The position numbers were made by a program, and so were the translations under genes. A stretch of DNA of 64,000 nucleotides from Serratia liquefaciens (GTDB lineage Bacteria > Pseudomonadota > Gammaproteobacteria > Enterobacterales > Enterobacteriaceae). The first letter of the stretch is position 1. Every line of letters starts with the position of its first letter. A model generated the notes under the pieces. It did no database searches. It was given only the letters and a program-made list of their open reading frames with translations, and was not told the DNA's origin. Positions 52,731 to 61,650 of this stretch are shown piece after piece. Location: positions 4,711,019 through 4,775,018 of the forward strand of contig NZ_CP088930.1 of assembly GCF_027594825.1 (NCBI RefSeq), in the 5' to 3' direction.

Positions 52731-54479
52731 ATGATGAATGATAAAGATCTCTCCACCTGGCAGACTTTCCGTCGCCTCTGGCCGATGATCACACCTTTTA
52801 AGACCGGGCTGATCGTGGCCGCCATTGCGTTGGTAATGAACGCAGCCAGCGACGCCTTTATGCTGTCTTTGCTTAAACCTTTATTGGATGACGGTTTTGG
52901 GAAAACGGAAAGCAGTATCCTGCTGTGGATGCCATTGGCCGTTATTGGTCTGATGGTGGTTCGCGGGGCGACGGGCTTCGTTTCCAGCTATTGTATTTCA
53001 TGGGTCTCCGGCATGGTGGTGATGCACATGCGTCGTCGTCTGTTTGGCCACATGATGAGAATGCCGGTGTCCTTCTTCGACCAGCAATCCACCGGTACAT
53101 TACTGTCTCGCATCACTTATGATTCCGAGCAGGTCGCTTCATCCTCGTCCAGCGCGCTGGTGACCGTGGTGCGTGAAGGGGCGTCGATCATCGCGCTGTT
53201 CACCATGATGTTCTATTACAGCTGGCAGCTTTCGGTGATCCTGATCGTACTGGCCCCGATTGTCTCTATTGCGATCCGCATCGTTTCCAAGCGCTTCCGT
53301 AATATCAGTAAAAACATGCAGAACACCATGGGACAGGTAACTACCAGCGCCGAGCAGATGCTGAAGGGCCACAAGGAAGTTCTGATTTTTGGCGGCCAGC
53401 AGGTTGAAACCGATCGCTTCAATTCGGTCAGCAACCGCATGCGTCAACAGGGCATGAAGCTGGTGTCTGCTTCATCCATTTCTGACCCTATCATTCAGTT
53501 GATCGCTTCGTTGGCGTTGGCCTTTGTGTTGTATGCCGCCAGCTTCCCAAGCGTGATGGCTACCCTGACTGCCGGTACCATTACCGTAGTGTTCTCTTCG
53601 ATGATCGCCCTGATGCGCCCGTTGAAGTCCCTGACTAACGTCAACGCTCAGTTCCAGCGTGGGATGGCCGCCTGCCAGACGCTGTTCTCGATTCTGGACA
53701 TGGAGCAGGAAAAAGACACCGGTACCCGCGAAGTGACTCGTGCGAAAGGTGACATCGAATTCCGCAATGTCACTTTCTACTATCCAGGCAAAGAAACGCC
53801 AGCGCTGCGTGATATCAACCTGAGCATTTCAGAAGGTAAAACAGTGGCGTTGGTGGGCCGTTCCGGATCGGGCAAGTCGACCATCGCCAATCTACTGACC
53901 CGTTTTTATGACGTTCAGGAAGGCGAGATCCTGATGGATGGTCACGATCTGCGCGAATATACGCTTGCGTCGTTGCGCGATCAGGTAGCCCTGGTTTCGC
54001 AAAATGTGCATTTGTTCAATGACACTATCGCCAATAACATCGCTTACGCGCGTGAAGAACGCTATACCCGCGAAGAGATAGAGAAGGCCGCGCGCATGGC
54101 CTACGCCATGGATTTCATTGAGAAAATGGAAAATGGCCTGGATACGGTGATAGGGGAGAATGGCGTAATGCTGTCCGGTGGTCAGCGCCAGCGTATCGCC
54201 ATCGCCCGTGCCTTGCTGCGCGATTGTCCTATTCTGATCCTCGATGAAGCCACCTCGGCACTGGACACTGAATCAGAGCGTGCTATTCAGGCCGCATTGG
54301 ATGAATTGCAGAAAAACCGTACTTCATTAGTGATTGCGCACCGTCTGTCGACGATTGAGAAAGCCGATGAAATCCTGGTGGTTGAGGATGGTCGTATCGT
54401 TGAGCGTGGTGAGCATTCTGCCTTGATCGAAAAGCAGGGGGCCTACGCCCAACTGCATCGCATGCAGTTTGGTCAATAA
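52731..54479 (+). CDS. msbA: Lipid A export ATP-binding/permease protein MsbA
   Basis: 582 residues, the E. coli length. Homodimeric ABC flippase moving lipid A-core across the inner membrane; essential. Six transmembrane helices are in about residues 1-325. The nucleotide-binding domain has Walker [10 protein letters not shown], signature LSGGQRQR and Walker [13 protein letters not shown]. It lies 35 bases after comEC and overlaps lpxK by one base (TAATG), so msbA-lpxK is translationally coupled. No clear Shine-Dalgarno lies before its own ATG. Confidence 0.97.
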   Translation: MMNDKDLSTWQTFRRLWPMITPFKTGLIVAAIALVMNAASDAFMLSLLKPLLDDGFGKTESSILLWMPLAVIGLMVVRGATGFVSSYCISWVSGMVVMHMRRRLFGHMMRMPVSFFDQQSTGTLLSRITYDSEQVASSSSSALVTVVREGASIIALFTMMFYYSWQLSVILIVLAPIVSIAIRIVSKRFRNISKNMQNTMGQVTTSAEQMLKGHKEVLIFGGQQVETDRFNSVSNRMRQQGMKLVSASSISDPIIQLIASLALAFVLYAASFPSVMATLTAGTITVVFSSMIALMRPLKSLTNVNAQFQRGMAACQTLFSILDMEQEKDTGTREVTRAKGDIEFRNVTFYYPGKETPALRDINLSISEGKTVALVGRSGSGKSTIANLLTRFYDVQEGEILMDGHDLREYTLASLRDQVALVSQNVHLFNDTIANNIAYAREERYTREEIEKAARMAYAMDFIEKMENGLDTVIGENGVMLSGGQRQRIAIARALLRDCPILILDEATSALDTESERAIQAALDELQKNRTSLVIAHRLSTIEKADEILVVEDGRIVERGEHSALIEKQGAYAQLHRMQFGQ

Positions 54480-55459
54480 TGATTGAGCGCATTTGGTCAG
54501 GCAGCTCGCTGATTTATCTGCTGCTGTTACCGCTGTCCTGGCTGTATGGCCTGGTCAGCGGCCTGATTCGGCTCAGCTACCGTTGCGGCCTGCGTAAAAG
54601 CTGGCGCGCGCCGGTACCGGTAGTGGTGGTGGGAAATCTCACCGCCGGTGGCAATGGCAAAACCCCGATGGTGATCTGGCTGGTGGAGCAGTTGCAGCAG
54701 CGTGGCTACCGGGTCGGTGTCGTTTCTCGCGGTTATGGTGGTAAAGCAGAGTCTTATCCTCTGTTGCTCAATGCGAGTACCACCACCCAACAGGCAGGGG
54801 ATGAACCGGTCCTGATTTATCAACGTACCGCCGCGCCAGTCGCCATCTCACCGAACCGTGCCGAAGCGGTTCAGGCGCTGCTCAAGCAGCACCGACTTGA
54901 TGTCGTGATTACCGATGACGGTTTGCAGCATTACGCCTTGCAACGCGATTTTGAATTGGTCGTGATCGACGGCGTACGCCGCTTCGGGAACGGTTGGTGG
55001 TTGCCTGCTGGCCCGATGCGAGAACGCGTTTCGCGTTTGAACAGCGTTGATGCATTGATTACCAACGGTGGCGTGGCCCAACCGGGTGAAATTGCCATGC
55101 GGTTGCAGGCACGCGAAGCGGTGAACGTTGCCAGTGGCGAACGCCGGCCCGTGGTTGAATTGCCGCATGTGGTGGCGATGGCCGGTATTGGCCATCCGCC
55201 GCGCTTCTTCGCCACGTTGGAAAAACTGGGTGTGGACGTTGAAAGAGAAGTGGCGTTTGCCGATCATCAGGAATACCAACATGACCCGCTGGCGGCGCTG
55301 GTAACCCCAGGGCAAACGCTGTTGATGACTGAAAAAGATGCGGTCAAATGCCGGGCTTTTGCCCAGCCCAACTGGTGGTATTTACCGGTTGATGCGGTAC
55401 TTCCCCCCGAGCAGGCCGAGCAACTGCTGCAAGACATCGAAGCCTTGCTGAAGCAATAA
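54479..55459 (+). CDS. lpxK: Tetraacyldisaccharide 4'-kinase
   Basis: 326 residues (E. coli 328). Membrane-associated kinase that phosphorylates the lipid A precursor at the 4' position. An N-terminal hydrophobic anchor ([20 protein letters not shown]) is followed by the P-loop [18 protein letters not shown] (about 47-64), the DEP block [12 protein letters not shown] and the catalytic-region [16 protein letters not shown]. Coupled to msbA by a one-base overlap. It is convergent with the ydcJ-like gene: the stop codons are one base apart. Confidence 0.96.
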   Translation: MIERIWSGSSLIYLLLLPLSWLYGLVSGLIRLSYRCGLRKSWRAPVPVVVVGNLTAGGNGKTPMVIWLVEQLQQRGYRVGVVSRGYGGKAESYPLLLNASTTTQQAGDEPVLIYQRTAAPVAISPNRAEAVQALLKQHRLDVVITDDGLQHYALQRDFELVVIDGVRRFGNGWWLPAGPMRERVSRLNSVDALITNGGVAQPGEIAMRLQAREAVNVASGERRPVVELPHVVAMAGIGHPPRFFATLEKLGVDVEREVAFADHQEYQHDPLAALVTPGQTLLMTEKDAVKCRAFAQPNWWYLPVDAVLPPEQAEQLLQDIEALLKQ

Positions 55460-55460
55460 T

Positions 55461-56867
55461 TCAAACCGCCAGCGCGTGCAGCCCCAAAGCTTGCGCGCAG
55501 GCGTCTATCGAGCGTTGTTGTGTTTGCTGATACAGCGATAGCTCATCGATCACCCCTGCTCCCAAAGCCAATTCAAATGCCGCTTTGCTTGATGTCGCAT
55601 TGTATTGCGCATGGCTGGTATCGCCGAGATTCGACTGGAAAATACCGGCGGCGCTGACCGGCAAGAAATCTTCATACACCAATGGCTGGAAGCGGATATA
55701 TTCCTTGGCGATCAACTGTTCCAGCGTGCTGTGCTGATCCAATGAGTCTTTGGCTGCCAGCCCGCACTCGGTCGGAAAATAGCGGAACCAGGCCAACTGC
55801 TGCTCACGCAGGGTGGCATAATCATCCGGAAACGCCTGAAAATTTTGCGCCAGCAGTTGATTGTAGCGGTCTGCGTTTTTCTCGTTGGGCGGTGCCTGCA
55901 GTGCATCGTTAGTCGCCTGCAGCAGACGATCGTAGAGTGCGCGACCTTTCGTCGTCAGCGCAACGCCGCGCTGTTCTATTTCGCCGAAGCGGGCGGTATG
56001 GTGCCCATGAACGGCGCTGCCGTTATGCTCGACGAAATCGACGTTTTCCTCCAGCGCTTTAAAGCTGGTTTGGCGCAGCAGGATAGGGCGGCGACGCGGC
56101 GGTGGCCCTTCAATCACCGCTTTGGGGGTGATGCCCCGGCCAGGCATAGCCTGTTGAACCAGGTCGATATTAAGTGTGCGCGGCGTCAGGTGGTTGATGT
56201 GCGGGCCTTTGAACGCCACCACGTCAGCAATTAAACGGTGTTGGTCGTGCAACTGCTGATATTCGGCTGCGCTGACCGTCGCCCGGCTGTGCCAACGGAA
56301 GGTTTCCAACGCTTGCTCGACAAATTCATCCGCTTGGCTATCGTCCAGCCCCCCCTGGGCTTCTTGCAACACGATCAGTTCCAGCGCTCGTTCGGTAAAG
56401 ATCTTGCGGCGCGCCAGCAGTTGTTGGGCCAGTTGGCGCAGTTCAGGGTTATCAATCAGCTCTAACCGCAATAGTGAGGTGAAGACCCGAAAGGGGCTGA
56501 TTTGCAACGCGTCTTCATGCACCGCACGAAATGCGGTGGAGTGGACCGGAACGCCTGCTACTGCCAGATCATAATAACCGACCGGCGACATACCCATAAC
56601 GTTAAACAACCGCCGCAGGTTCGCCAATTCTTGCGCAGTACCCACCCGGATAGCCCCGTGGCGCTCCATGGCCAGCCGTTCGATTTCGCCGGTAATTTGT
56701 AGTTGATGAGCCAATGCGGCATCTTCGCGCAGAACCTGTCGGTTGGTTTCCGCCACCAGTTCGAGCAAATCACCGTACAGAGGGACCTCTTTTTGGTACA
56801 TCTCTGACATGGCGTGGGAGAATCTGGCGCGGATTTCATTCGGTGAGATGAACTGCTGGGCGGTCAT
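55461..56867 (-). CDS. ydcJ: 2-oxoadipate dioxygenase/decarboxylase family protein (YdcJ-like, DUF1338)
   Basis: 468 residues (E. coli YdcJ 447). DUF1338 proteins are Fe(II) enzymes; the Pseudomonas member HglS converts 2-oxoadipate to 2-hydroxyglutarate in lysine breakdown. Metal and substrate blocks are visible: MERHGAIRVGTAQELANLRR, GVPVHSTAFR, INHLTPRTLNID and TARFGEIEQRGVALTTKGR (likely iron-ligand His and Glu). Of two ATGs I chose 56867, which puts AGGAG eight bases upstream. In E. coli ydcJ lies elsewhere; here it is between lpxK and ycaQ, with no other lysine-degradation gene nearby. Substrate is inferred from the family only. Confidence 0.85.
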   Translation of the reverse strand: MTAQQFISPNEIRARFSHAMSEMYQKEVPLYGDLLELVAETNRQVLREDAALAHQLQITGEIERLAMERHGAIRVGTAQELANLRRLFNVMGMSPVGYYDLAVAGVPVHSTAFRAVHEDALQISPFRVFTSLLRLELIDNPELRQLAQQLLARRKIFTERALELIVLQEAQGGLDDSQADEFVEQALETFRWHSRATVSAAEYQQLHDQHRLIADVVAFKGPHINHLTPRTLNIDLVQQAMPGRGITPKAVIEGPPPRRRPILLRQTSFKALEENVDFVEHNGSAVHGHHTARFGEIEQRGVALTTKGRALYDRLLQATNDALQAPPNEKNADRYNQLLAQNFQAFPDDYATLREQQLAWFRYFPTECGLAAKDSLDQHSTLEQLIAKEYIRFQPLVYEDFLPVSAAGIFQSNLGDTSHAQYNATSSKAAFELALGAGVIDELSLYQQTQQRSIDACAQALGLHALAV

Positions 56868-57394
56868 GCGCATAGCTCCTTGATTCAGTATAATCTGAAA
56901 AATATTGTTTTTGACGGCAAAAGTGCTGACCGAAAGGCCATCCGCCTTGTTTTCACCTCAAGTTTAGCCATGTCGATTGGGTTTTGTTATAGCTTGGGCA
57001 AGCATATTAGATTTTTATGCGTTAGCTCTCATTTGAACCGAGAATAGCAAAAGTGCTGGCCGTCCAGAAGGCAATAACGCCAAGAGTTTTACATAAAAAA
57101 AGATAAATTAATTCACGCATAATCATAGACATAAAAACAAAATCTCAGGAAAGATAAAAATAAGGCAATAAACCCCTTGTGCAAAAGACAGATTTATGAG
57201 TAAATGCAATCCGGCCTGTGATTCAGACCTATTTATGTTCGAGTATAGAGTTAAGCAGTTCCTCCAAAAACGTTATCATCTGATTCCGCTTCAAAGACGA
57301 ACCTTCTAAGTACCTCCCATAAGTAATGTTTCTAAAAACGGCCTAAATTGCCTTATGGCAGGTTTTGTATATATATTTAAAAGGTAAATGTGTA
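56868..57394. other. AT-rich region between the ydcJ-like gene and csp
   Basis: 527 bases without a gene, distinctly richer in A and T than its surroundings. It holds the ydcJ promoter on the left and a long upstream region for the cold-shock gene on the right, as expected for csp genes with long 5' leaders. A 16-base direct repeat lies at 56917 and 57047. TATATATTTAAA lies just ahead of csp. I did not recognise a cold-box sequence. Confidence 0.5.
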
Positions 57395-57604
57395 ATGTCT
57401 AAGAAGACTGGTCAGGTGAAGTGGTTCAACGAAAGCAAAGGTTTTGGTTTTATTGAACAGAACGACGGTGGAAAAGATGTATTCGTACATTTCTCTGCAA
57501 TCGCGACCGACGGTTTCAAAACCCTGGCTGAAGGCCAGCGTGTTGAGTATACCATCCAGGACAGCCCGCGCGGGCCGGCTGCCGCCAACGTTGTTGCTCT
57601 GTAA
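57395..57604 (+). CDS. Cold-shock protein, CspE/CspC type
   Basis: 69 residues: a single cold-shock domain with intact RNP1 KGFGFI and RNP2 VFVHFSAI and aromatic residues for single-stranded nucleic-acid binding. [19 protein letters not shown] resembles CspE most, but E. coli CspE is at another locus, so I give no symbol. AAAGGT precedes the ATG at 57395. It has a long upstream region and its own terminator. RNA chaperone and transcription antiterminator roles are known for the family. Confidence 0.92.
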   Translation: MSKKTGQVKWFNESKGFGFIEQNDGGKDVFVHFSAIATDGFKTLAEGQRVEYTIQDSPRGPAAANVVAL

Positions 57605-57692
57605 GTAAACAGGGAATAACGTAAACGATCTTAATACAACCATGATGATGCGTTAATGCTGATTCATTGCGGAAGATATTAAGTTCAACAAG

Positions 57693-57714
57693 CCCGCCAT
57701 AGTGCGGGTTTTTT
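57693..57714 (+). terminator. Terminator after the first csp gene
   Basis: CCCGC (57693-57697) pairs with GCGGG (57704-57708), extended by AG/TT on the outside, followed by T6. Confidence 0.85.
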
Positions 57715-57824
57715 ATTTTTTGCTCACGAGAGGTTTGTTACGAAAAACTTTAGGATGGGCTGGTAGCGTCCAACAATAATAAAAATGACGTTGTTAAGGA
57801 TGCTCAAGTAAAAGGATATAAGTT

Positions 57825-58046
57825 ATGTTTAAAAATACTGTGTTACAAATGGGCCGTGTGAAATGGTTTGATCAAGCCGCAGGCTATGGTTTTATTTCAC
57901 CGGTAGACGGTAGCGACGAAATTTATGTAAGCCGTCGTTCTATCGCCAATACTAAAAATAAATCATTGAACGAAGGTCAGAACGTTGAGTTCTCGATCTA
58001 TCGCAGCTCCCACGGGCTGTCAGCGGCAGACGTTATCGCGTTCTGA
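57825..58046 (+). CDS. Divergent cold-shock-domain protein
   Basis: 73 residues. Recognisably a cold-shock domain (GRVKWFDQAAGYGFISPVDGS, and C-terminal GLSAADVIAF), but altered in the nucleic-acid-binding motifs. RNP1 is GYGFIS rather than KGFGFI, and RNP2 is IYVSRRSI in place of VFVHFSAI, losing the conserved His and Phe and gaining two arginines. AAAGGAT lies eight bases before the ATG. It follows the first csp gene's terminator and so has its own promoter in the roughly 110 bases between. Likely a specialised paralogue; function unknown. Confidence 0.82.
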   Translation: MFKNTVLQMGRVKWFDQAAGYGFISPVDGSDEIYVSRRSIANTKNKSLNEGQNVEFSIYRSSHGLSAADVIAF

Positions 58047-58155
58047 CCCACCCCTTCCTCGCCAGTGCCGGTGCCGCCACCCCAAGCACTGGCGAAGATA
58101 AATTCCCCGATATCCACTATTATCAAGCGATTGTTCAATCACTTCGGATATCAGG

Positions 58156-59382
58156 ATGAACACCCCCGTTATTTCTCTTACTGCCGCCCGTGCGCTCCAC
58201 CTTGCCGCACAGGGGCTGTTAACCCCGATAAAACGTAAAGCCAAGCCCGACGATGTGGTTGCCGCCATTCAGCGTATGGGTCTCCTGCAAATCGATACCA
58301 TCAGCGTTGTCGCGCGCAGCCCTTATCTGGTGCTGTTCAGCCGCTTGGGCGATTATCAGCCCGAATGGCTGGAACAGGCACTGGCTGGCCGCCGTCTGTT
58401 TGAGTACTGGGCACATGAAGCCTGCTTTTTACCCATCGAAGATTTTGGCCTGCTGCGCCATCGCATGCTGCAGCCTCAGGGCATGGGCTGGAAGTATTCC
58501 GAAGAGTGGATGCAGGAACATCGCACGGCAATCGACGCATTGCTGCAACATATAGAAGACCGCGGGCCGGTACGTTCGGCTGATTTTAGCGCCGAGAAGA
58601 AGGGGAATAGCGGTTGGTGGGATTGGAAACCGGAAAAGCGGCATCTTGAGATCCTGTTTACCGCCGGCAAACTTATGGTGGCCGAGCGACGCAATTTCCA
58701 CCGCGTTTATGATCTAACGGAAAAGCTAATGCCCCATTGGGATGATAGCAGGCACGTGCTAGCAGCCGATCATGCGCGGCATGAAATGCTGACGCGTACC
58801 TGTCGCTTCCTTGGGATATTCAAGGCTGAATGGCTGGCAGATTACTACCGACTGAAGCGAGTGGCGCCGAAGGCACTCCTGGCCGGGTTACAGCAGCAGG
58901 GGGAAGTGCTGCCGGTGTTGATCGACGGATTGGACGGAGAGTTTTACGTACACCATTCGCTGGCCAAAGAACTGCACCTGGCGGAGCAAGGGAAGCTGAA
59001 ATCAAGCGTAACTACCTTGCTTTCTCCTTTCGATCCGGTGGTTTGGGACCGTCGCCGTGCCCTGGAGTTGTTCGATTTTGATTATCGGTTGGAATGCTAC
59101 ACGCCGAAAGAAAAGCGGCAGTATGGGTATTTTACGTTGCCTGTGCTGCACCGTGGTGAACTGATTGGTCGTATTGATGCAAAAATGCATCGCCGGCAGG
59201 GGATCTTTGAAATCATCAGTTTTCATCCGCAAACCAAAGTTCGCTTTGGTGCACAGCGCACGCAGGATATTCGGCAAGCTATTACCCGCAGTGCAAAATG
59301 GCACGGCGCGAACCAGGTCATTCTGGGGGATGTTCCGGCAGCGCTGGCTACCCTATGGGGCGAGGGTTGGGATGTGGAATAA
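58156..59382 (+). CDS. ycaQ: Interstrand-crosslink DNA glycosylase YcaQ
   Basis: 408 residues (E. coli 410). HTH_42 (AlkX/YcaQ) glycosylase that unhooks alkylated bases and interstrand crosslinks. Tandem winged-helix domains; the catalytic QxD motif is in MGLLQIDTISVVARSPYLVLFSRLG (about residue 45). FEYWAHEACFLPI and LLSPFDPVVWDRRR are conserved family blocks. In E. coli it directly follows lpxK; here the ydcJ-like gene and two csp genes come between. Confidence 0.93.
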   Translation: MNTPVISLTAARALHLAAQGLLTPIKRKAKPDDVVAAIQRMGLLQIDTISVVARSPYLVLFSRLGDYQPEWLEQALAGRRLFEYWAHEACFLPIEDFGLLRHRMLQPQGMGWKYSEEWMQEHRTAIDALLQHIEDRGPVRSADFSAEKKGNSGWWDWKPEKRHLEILFTAGKLMVAERRNFHRVYDLTEKLMPHWDDSRHVLAADHARHEMLTRTCRFLGIFKAEWLADYYRLKRVAPKALLAGLQQQGEVLPVLIDGLDGEFYVHHSLAKELHLAEQGKLKSSVTTLLSPFDPVVWDRRRALELFDFDYRLECYTPKEKRQYGYFTLPVLHRGELIGRIDAKMHRRQGIFEIISFHPQTKVRFGAQRTQDIRQAITRSAKWHGANQVILGDVPAALATLWGEGWDVE

Positions 59383-59669
59383 CGAACGGCGTTGTTGGCG
59401 TGGGTAAAACGAATTCCAGCGCCGCTCGTTACAAGGGGGCCTCAGTTGCTGAAGTTGGCAAACAGGGCGATGATCTTGTGAATACGCTTGATCATGCTAA
59501 ATGTCTTTTTGTGATCTGAATCACAAAATTCTACGCCTGCGCCGCAGCCAGTTCAATCCCCGGAGCCGATTAAAACGCGATGGCAAGGCAGCCGGTGATT
59601 AACCTGACGCATAGCGTTATGCTATCCTCACCCACTTTCCTTACGTAAGATCTCCACCCTGGAGGAAGC
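59383..59669. other. ycaQ-ycaR intergenic region
   Basis: 287 bases, no gene. It carries a perfect CRP-type palindrome (listed separately) and, near 59620-59640, a candidate promoter for ycaR-kdsB around TATGCTATCC. No intrinsic terminator for ycaQ is evident. Confidence 0.55.
59510..59525. promoter_or_regulatory. CRP-type binding site upstream of ycaR-kdsB
   Basis: TGTGATCTGAATCACA, an exact TGTGA-N6-TCACA palindrome, flanked by T-rich and A-rich bases (TTTT before, AAAATT after) as in the CRP consensus. It lies 145 bases upstream of the ycaR start codon and 128 bases after the ycaQ stop. Confidence 0.75.
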
Positions 59670-59852
59670 ATGGACCACCGTTTACTCGAAATCGTTGCCT
59701 GTCCGGTCTGCAACGGTAAGCTCTATTTCAATAAAGAAAACCAGGAACTGGTGTGCAAAGTGGATGGCCTGGCCTATCCGCTGCGTGATGGCATTCCGGT
59801 TCTGCTGGAAAATGAGGCGCGGGCGCTGTCATTGGATGAGAAACACGCATGA
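59670..59852 (+). CDS. ycaR: Trm112-family zinc-ribbon-like protein YcaR
   Basis: 60 residues (E. coli YcaR 60). UPF0434/Trm112 family. [19 protein letters not shown] provides three cysteines; the fourth position of a zinc ribbon is replaced by [15 protein letters not shown], as usual in this bacterial group. Archaeal and eukaryotic Trm112 proteins activate methyltransferases; the bacterial role is unproven. TGGAGGAAGC precedes the ATG. Its stop overlaps the kdsB start by four bases. Confidence 0.93.
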   Translation: MDHRLLEIVACPVCNGKLYFNKENQELVCKVDGLAYPLRDGIPVLLENEARALSLDEKHA

Positions 59853-60598
59853 GTTTCATCGCTATTATTCCAGCTCGTTATGCTTCTACCCGTTTGCCTG
59901 GCAAACCGCTGGCCGATATTCACGGTAAGCCGATGGTGGTGCACGTCATGGAACGTGCGCGCGAGTCCGGCGCCAGCCGCGTCATTGTAGCGACCGACCA
60001 TCCTGCGGTGGCTGAGGCGGTTAAAGCGGCTGGCGGTGAGGTTTGCATGACGCGGGCCGATCATAATTCCGGCACCGAGCGTTTGGCTGAGGTGATTGAG
60101 CATTATGGCTTTAATGATGACGAAATCATCGTTAACGTCCAGGGTGATGAACCTCTTATTCCTCCGGTCATTGTGCGGCAGGTGGCTGAAAACCTGGCGG
60201 GAAGCCAGGCCGGCATGGCTACTCTGGCGGTGCCGATTGACAGCGCGGAAGAAGCTTTCAACCCCAATGCGGTCAAAGTGGTGATGGATGCGCAGGGCTA
60301 TGCGCTCTACTTTTCACGCGCCACCATTCCGTGGGATCGTGAACGTTTCGCGCAATCCAAAGAGAGTATCGGCGACAGCCTGTTGCGGCATATCGGCATT
60401 TACGCCTATCGCGCCGGCTTTGTACGCCGTTATGTCACCTGGGCGCCAAGCCAGCTGGAACAAATTGAGCTGCTGGAGCAGTTGCGGGTGCTGTGGTACG
60501 GCGAAAAAATCCACGTGGCGGTTGCCAAGGCAATGCCGAGCGTGGGGGTTGATACGCCGGAAGACTTGCAGCGTGTCCGTGACAGCATGAAAAGCTGA
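59849..60598 (+). CDS. kdsB: 3-deoxy-manno-octulosonate cytidylyltransferase
   Basis: 249 residues (E. coli 248). Activates Kdo as CMP-Kdo for lipopolysaccharide inner core synthesis. Nucleotide-binding start [19 protein letters not shown]; metal-site block [25 protein letters not shown] and [16 protein letters not shown] are conserved. It overlaps ycaR by four bases (ATGA). Its synthesis step supplies the same pathway as msbA and lpxK nearby. Confidence 0.96.
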   Translation: MSFIAIIPARYASTRLPGKPLADIHGKPMVVHVMERARESGASRVIVATDHPAVAEAVKAAGGEVCMTRADHNSGTERLAEVIEHYGFNDDEIIVNVQGDEPLIPPVIVRQVAENLAGSQAGMATLAVPIDSAEEAFNPNAVKVVMDAQGYALYFSRATIPWDRERFAQSKESIGDSLLRHIGIYAYRAGFVRRYVTWAPSQLEQIELLEQLRVLWYGEKIHVAVAKAMPSVGVDTPEDLQRVRDSMKS

Positions 60599-60747
60599 TC
60601 ATTGAACGCCGGTGCGCCACACGGCGCGCCGGCGGCATTATTATTTCCCTTCTTCTATCCCCATTTTGTTGATCTGCGTTGAAGAATTTATCTGCTTAGC
60701 GTTCGATGATAGTTGCGTCTCTTCCTACCTCTTGAGGCTATTTCCTT

Positions 60748-61644
60748 ATGGAGCAGTTACGCGCTGAACTGAGTATTGTGCTGGGTGAGTCTATCAGCCG
60801 ACTGGAACGCGTCAGCGAGCAGCCTTATGCGCACATGTATTCACTGTACGACCAACAGGGGCATGCTATTCCGCTGATGGCGAAAAGCTTTGTCTGCCAG
60901 GGCATTGCCCAGCAGGAGGCTTATAAGTTGTCGATGCTGGCGCGCGAAGGCGATATTCGTTTGCCGACGGTGTATGGCGTGGTCTATACCCAGCAGTCAC
61001 CCTATAAAGAGATCTTGCTGATAGAGCGTTTGCGGGGCGTATCCGCAGAAGCGCCGACGCGCACGCCGGACCGCTGGAATTCGTTGATGGAGCAGGTGGT
61101 CGACGGCGTGTTGGCCTGGCACCGTATCGACAGCCACGGCTGCGTCGGCACGGTCGACAGCACTCAGGAAAACGACTGGTTTTGTTGGTATCAACAGCGG
61201 GTTGAGGTGCTGTGGTCGACGATCGGCAACCTCAATTCGGCGCAGCTGACGATGGCCGACCGTCGCTTGCTGTATCGCACACGTGAAGCATTGACCCATT
61301 TTTTTGTCGGATTCGACGATCCCTGCGTGCTGGTGCACGGCAACTTGTCGTTACGCAGCATGTTAAAAGATCCCAAAAGCGATCAATTACTGGCGATGTT
61401 GAACCCTGGAATGATGCTGTGGGCGCCGCGGGAATATGAGCTTTTCAGGCTGTGTGAAGCGGGCATGCCCAGCCAACTGCTGTTTTATTATTTGCAACGT
61501 GCGCCGGTAGCGGAATCTTTCCTGGTGCGGCGCTGGTTGTATGTGGTGTGGGAGGCTGTGGGGCGGTTGATTCATACCGGCAAGCTGGATCGGCAACCGT
61601 TCGATTATGCTTCCAAACAGCTGCTGCCCTGGCTTGCCGGTTAA
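60748..61644 (+). CDS. ycbJ: YcbJ, phosphotransferase-fold protein without catalytic acids
   Basis: 298 residues (E. coli YcbJ 297). Distantly related to aminoglycoside phosphotransferase and kinase-fold proteins. The catalytic loop is HGNLSLRSML (197-206): Asn replaces the usual catalytic Asp of HGD, and the metal-binding Asn is absent. The downstream position normally holding a metal-binding Asp reads MLNPGMMLWAPREYEL, again with Asn. So it looks like a pseudokinase. The gene follows kdsB by 149 bases and is convergent with elyC. Role unknown. Confidence 0.88.
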   Translation: MEQLRAELSIVLGESISRLERVSEQPYAHMYSLYDQQGHAIPLMAKSFVCQGIAQQEAYKLSMLAREGDIRLPTVYGVVYTQQSPYKEILLIERLRGVSAEAPTRTPDRWNSLMEQVVDGVLAWHRIDSHGCVGTVDSTQENDWFCWYQQRVEVLWSTIGNLNSAQLTMADRRLLYRTREALTHFFVGFDDPCVLVHGNLSLRSMLKDPKSDQLLAMLNPGMMLWAPREYELFRLCEAGMPSQLLFYYLQRAPVAESFLVRRWLYVVWEAVGRLIHTGKLDRQPFDYASKQLLPWLAG

Positions 61645-61650
61645 TGCTAT

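Noticed and set aside
56868..57394. A cspA-type cold-box leader before the first csp gene
   Set aside because: The gap is long and AT-rich, but I could not find the conserved cold-box sequence.
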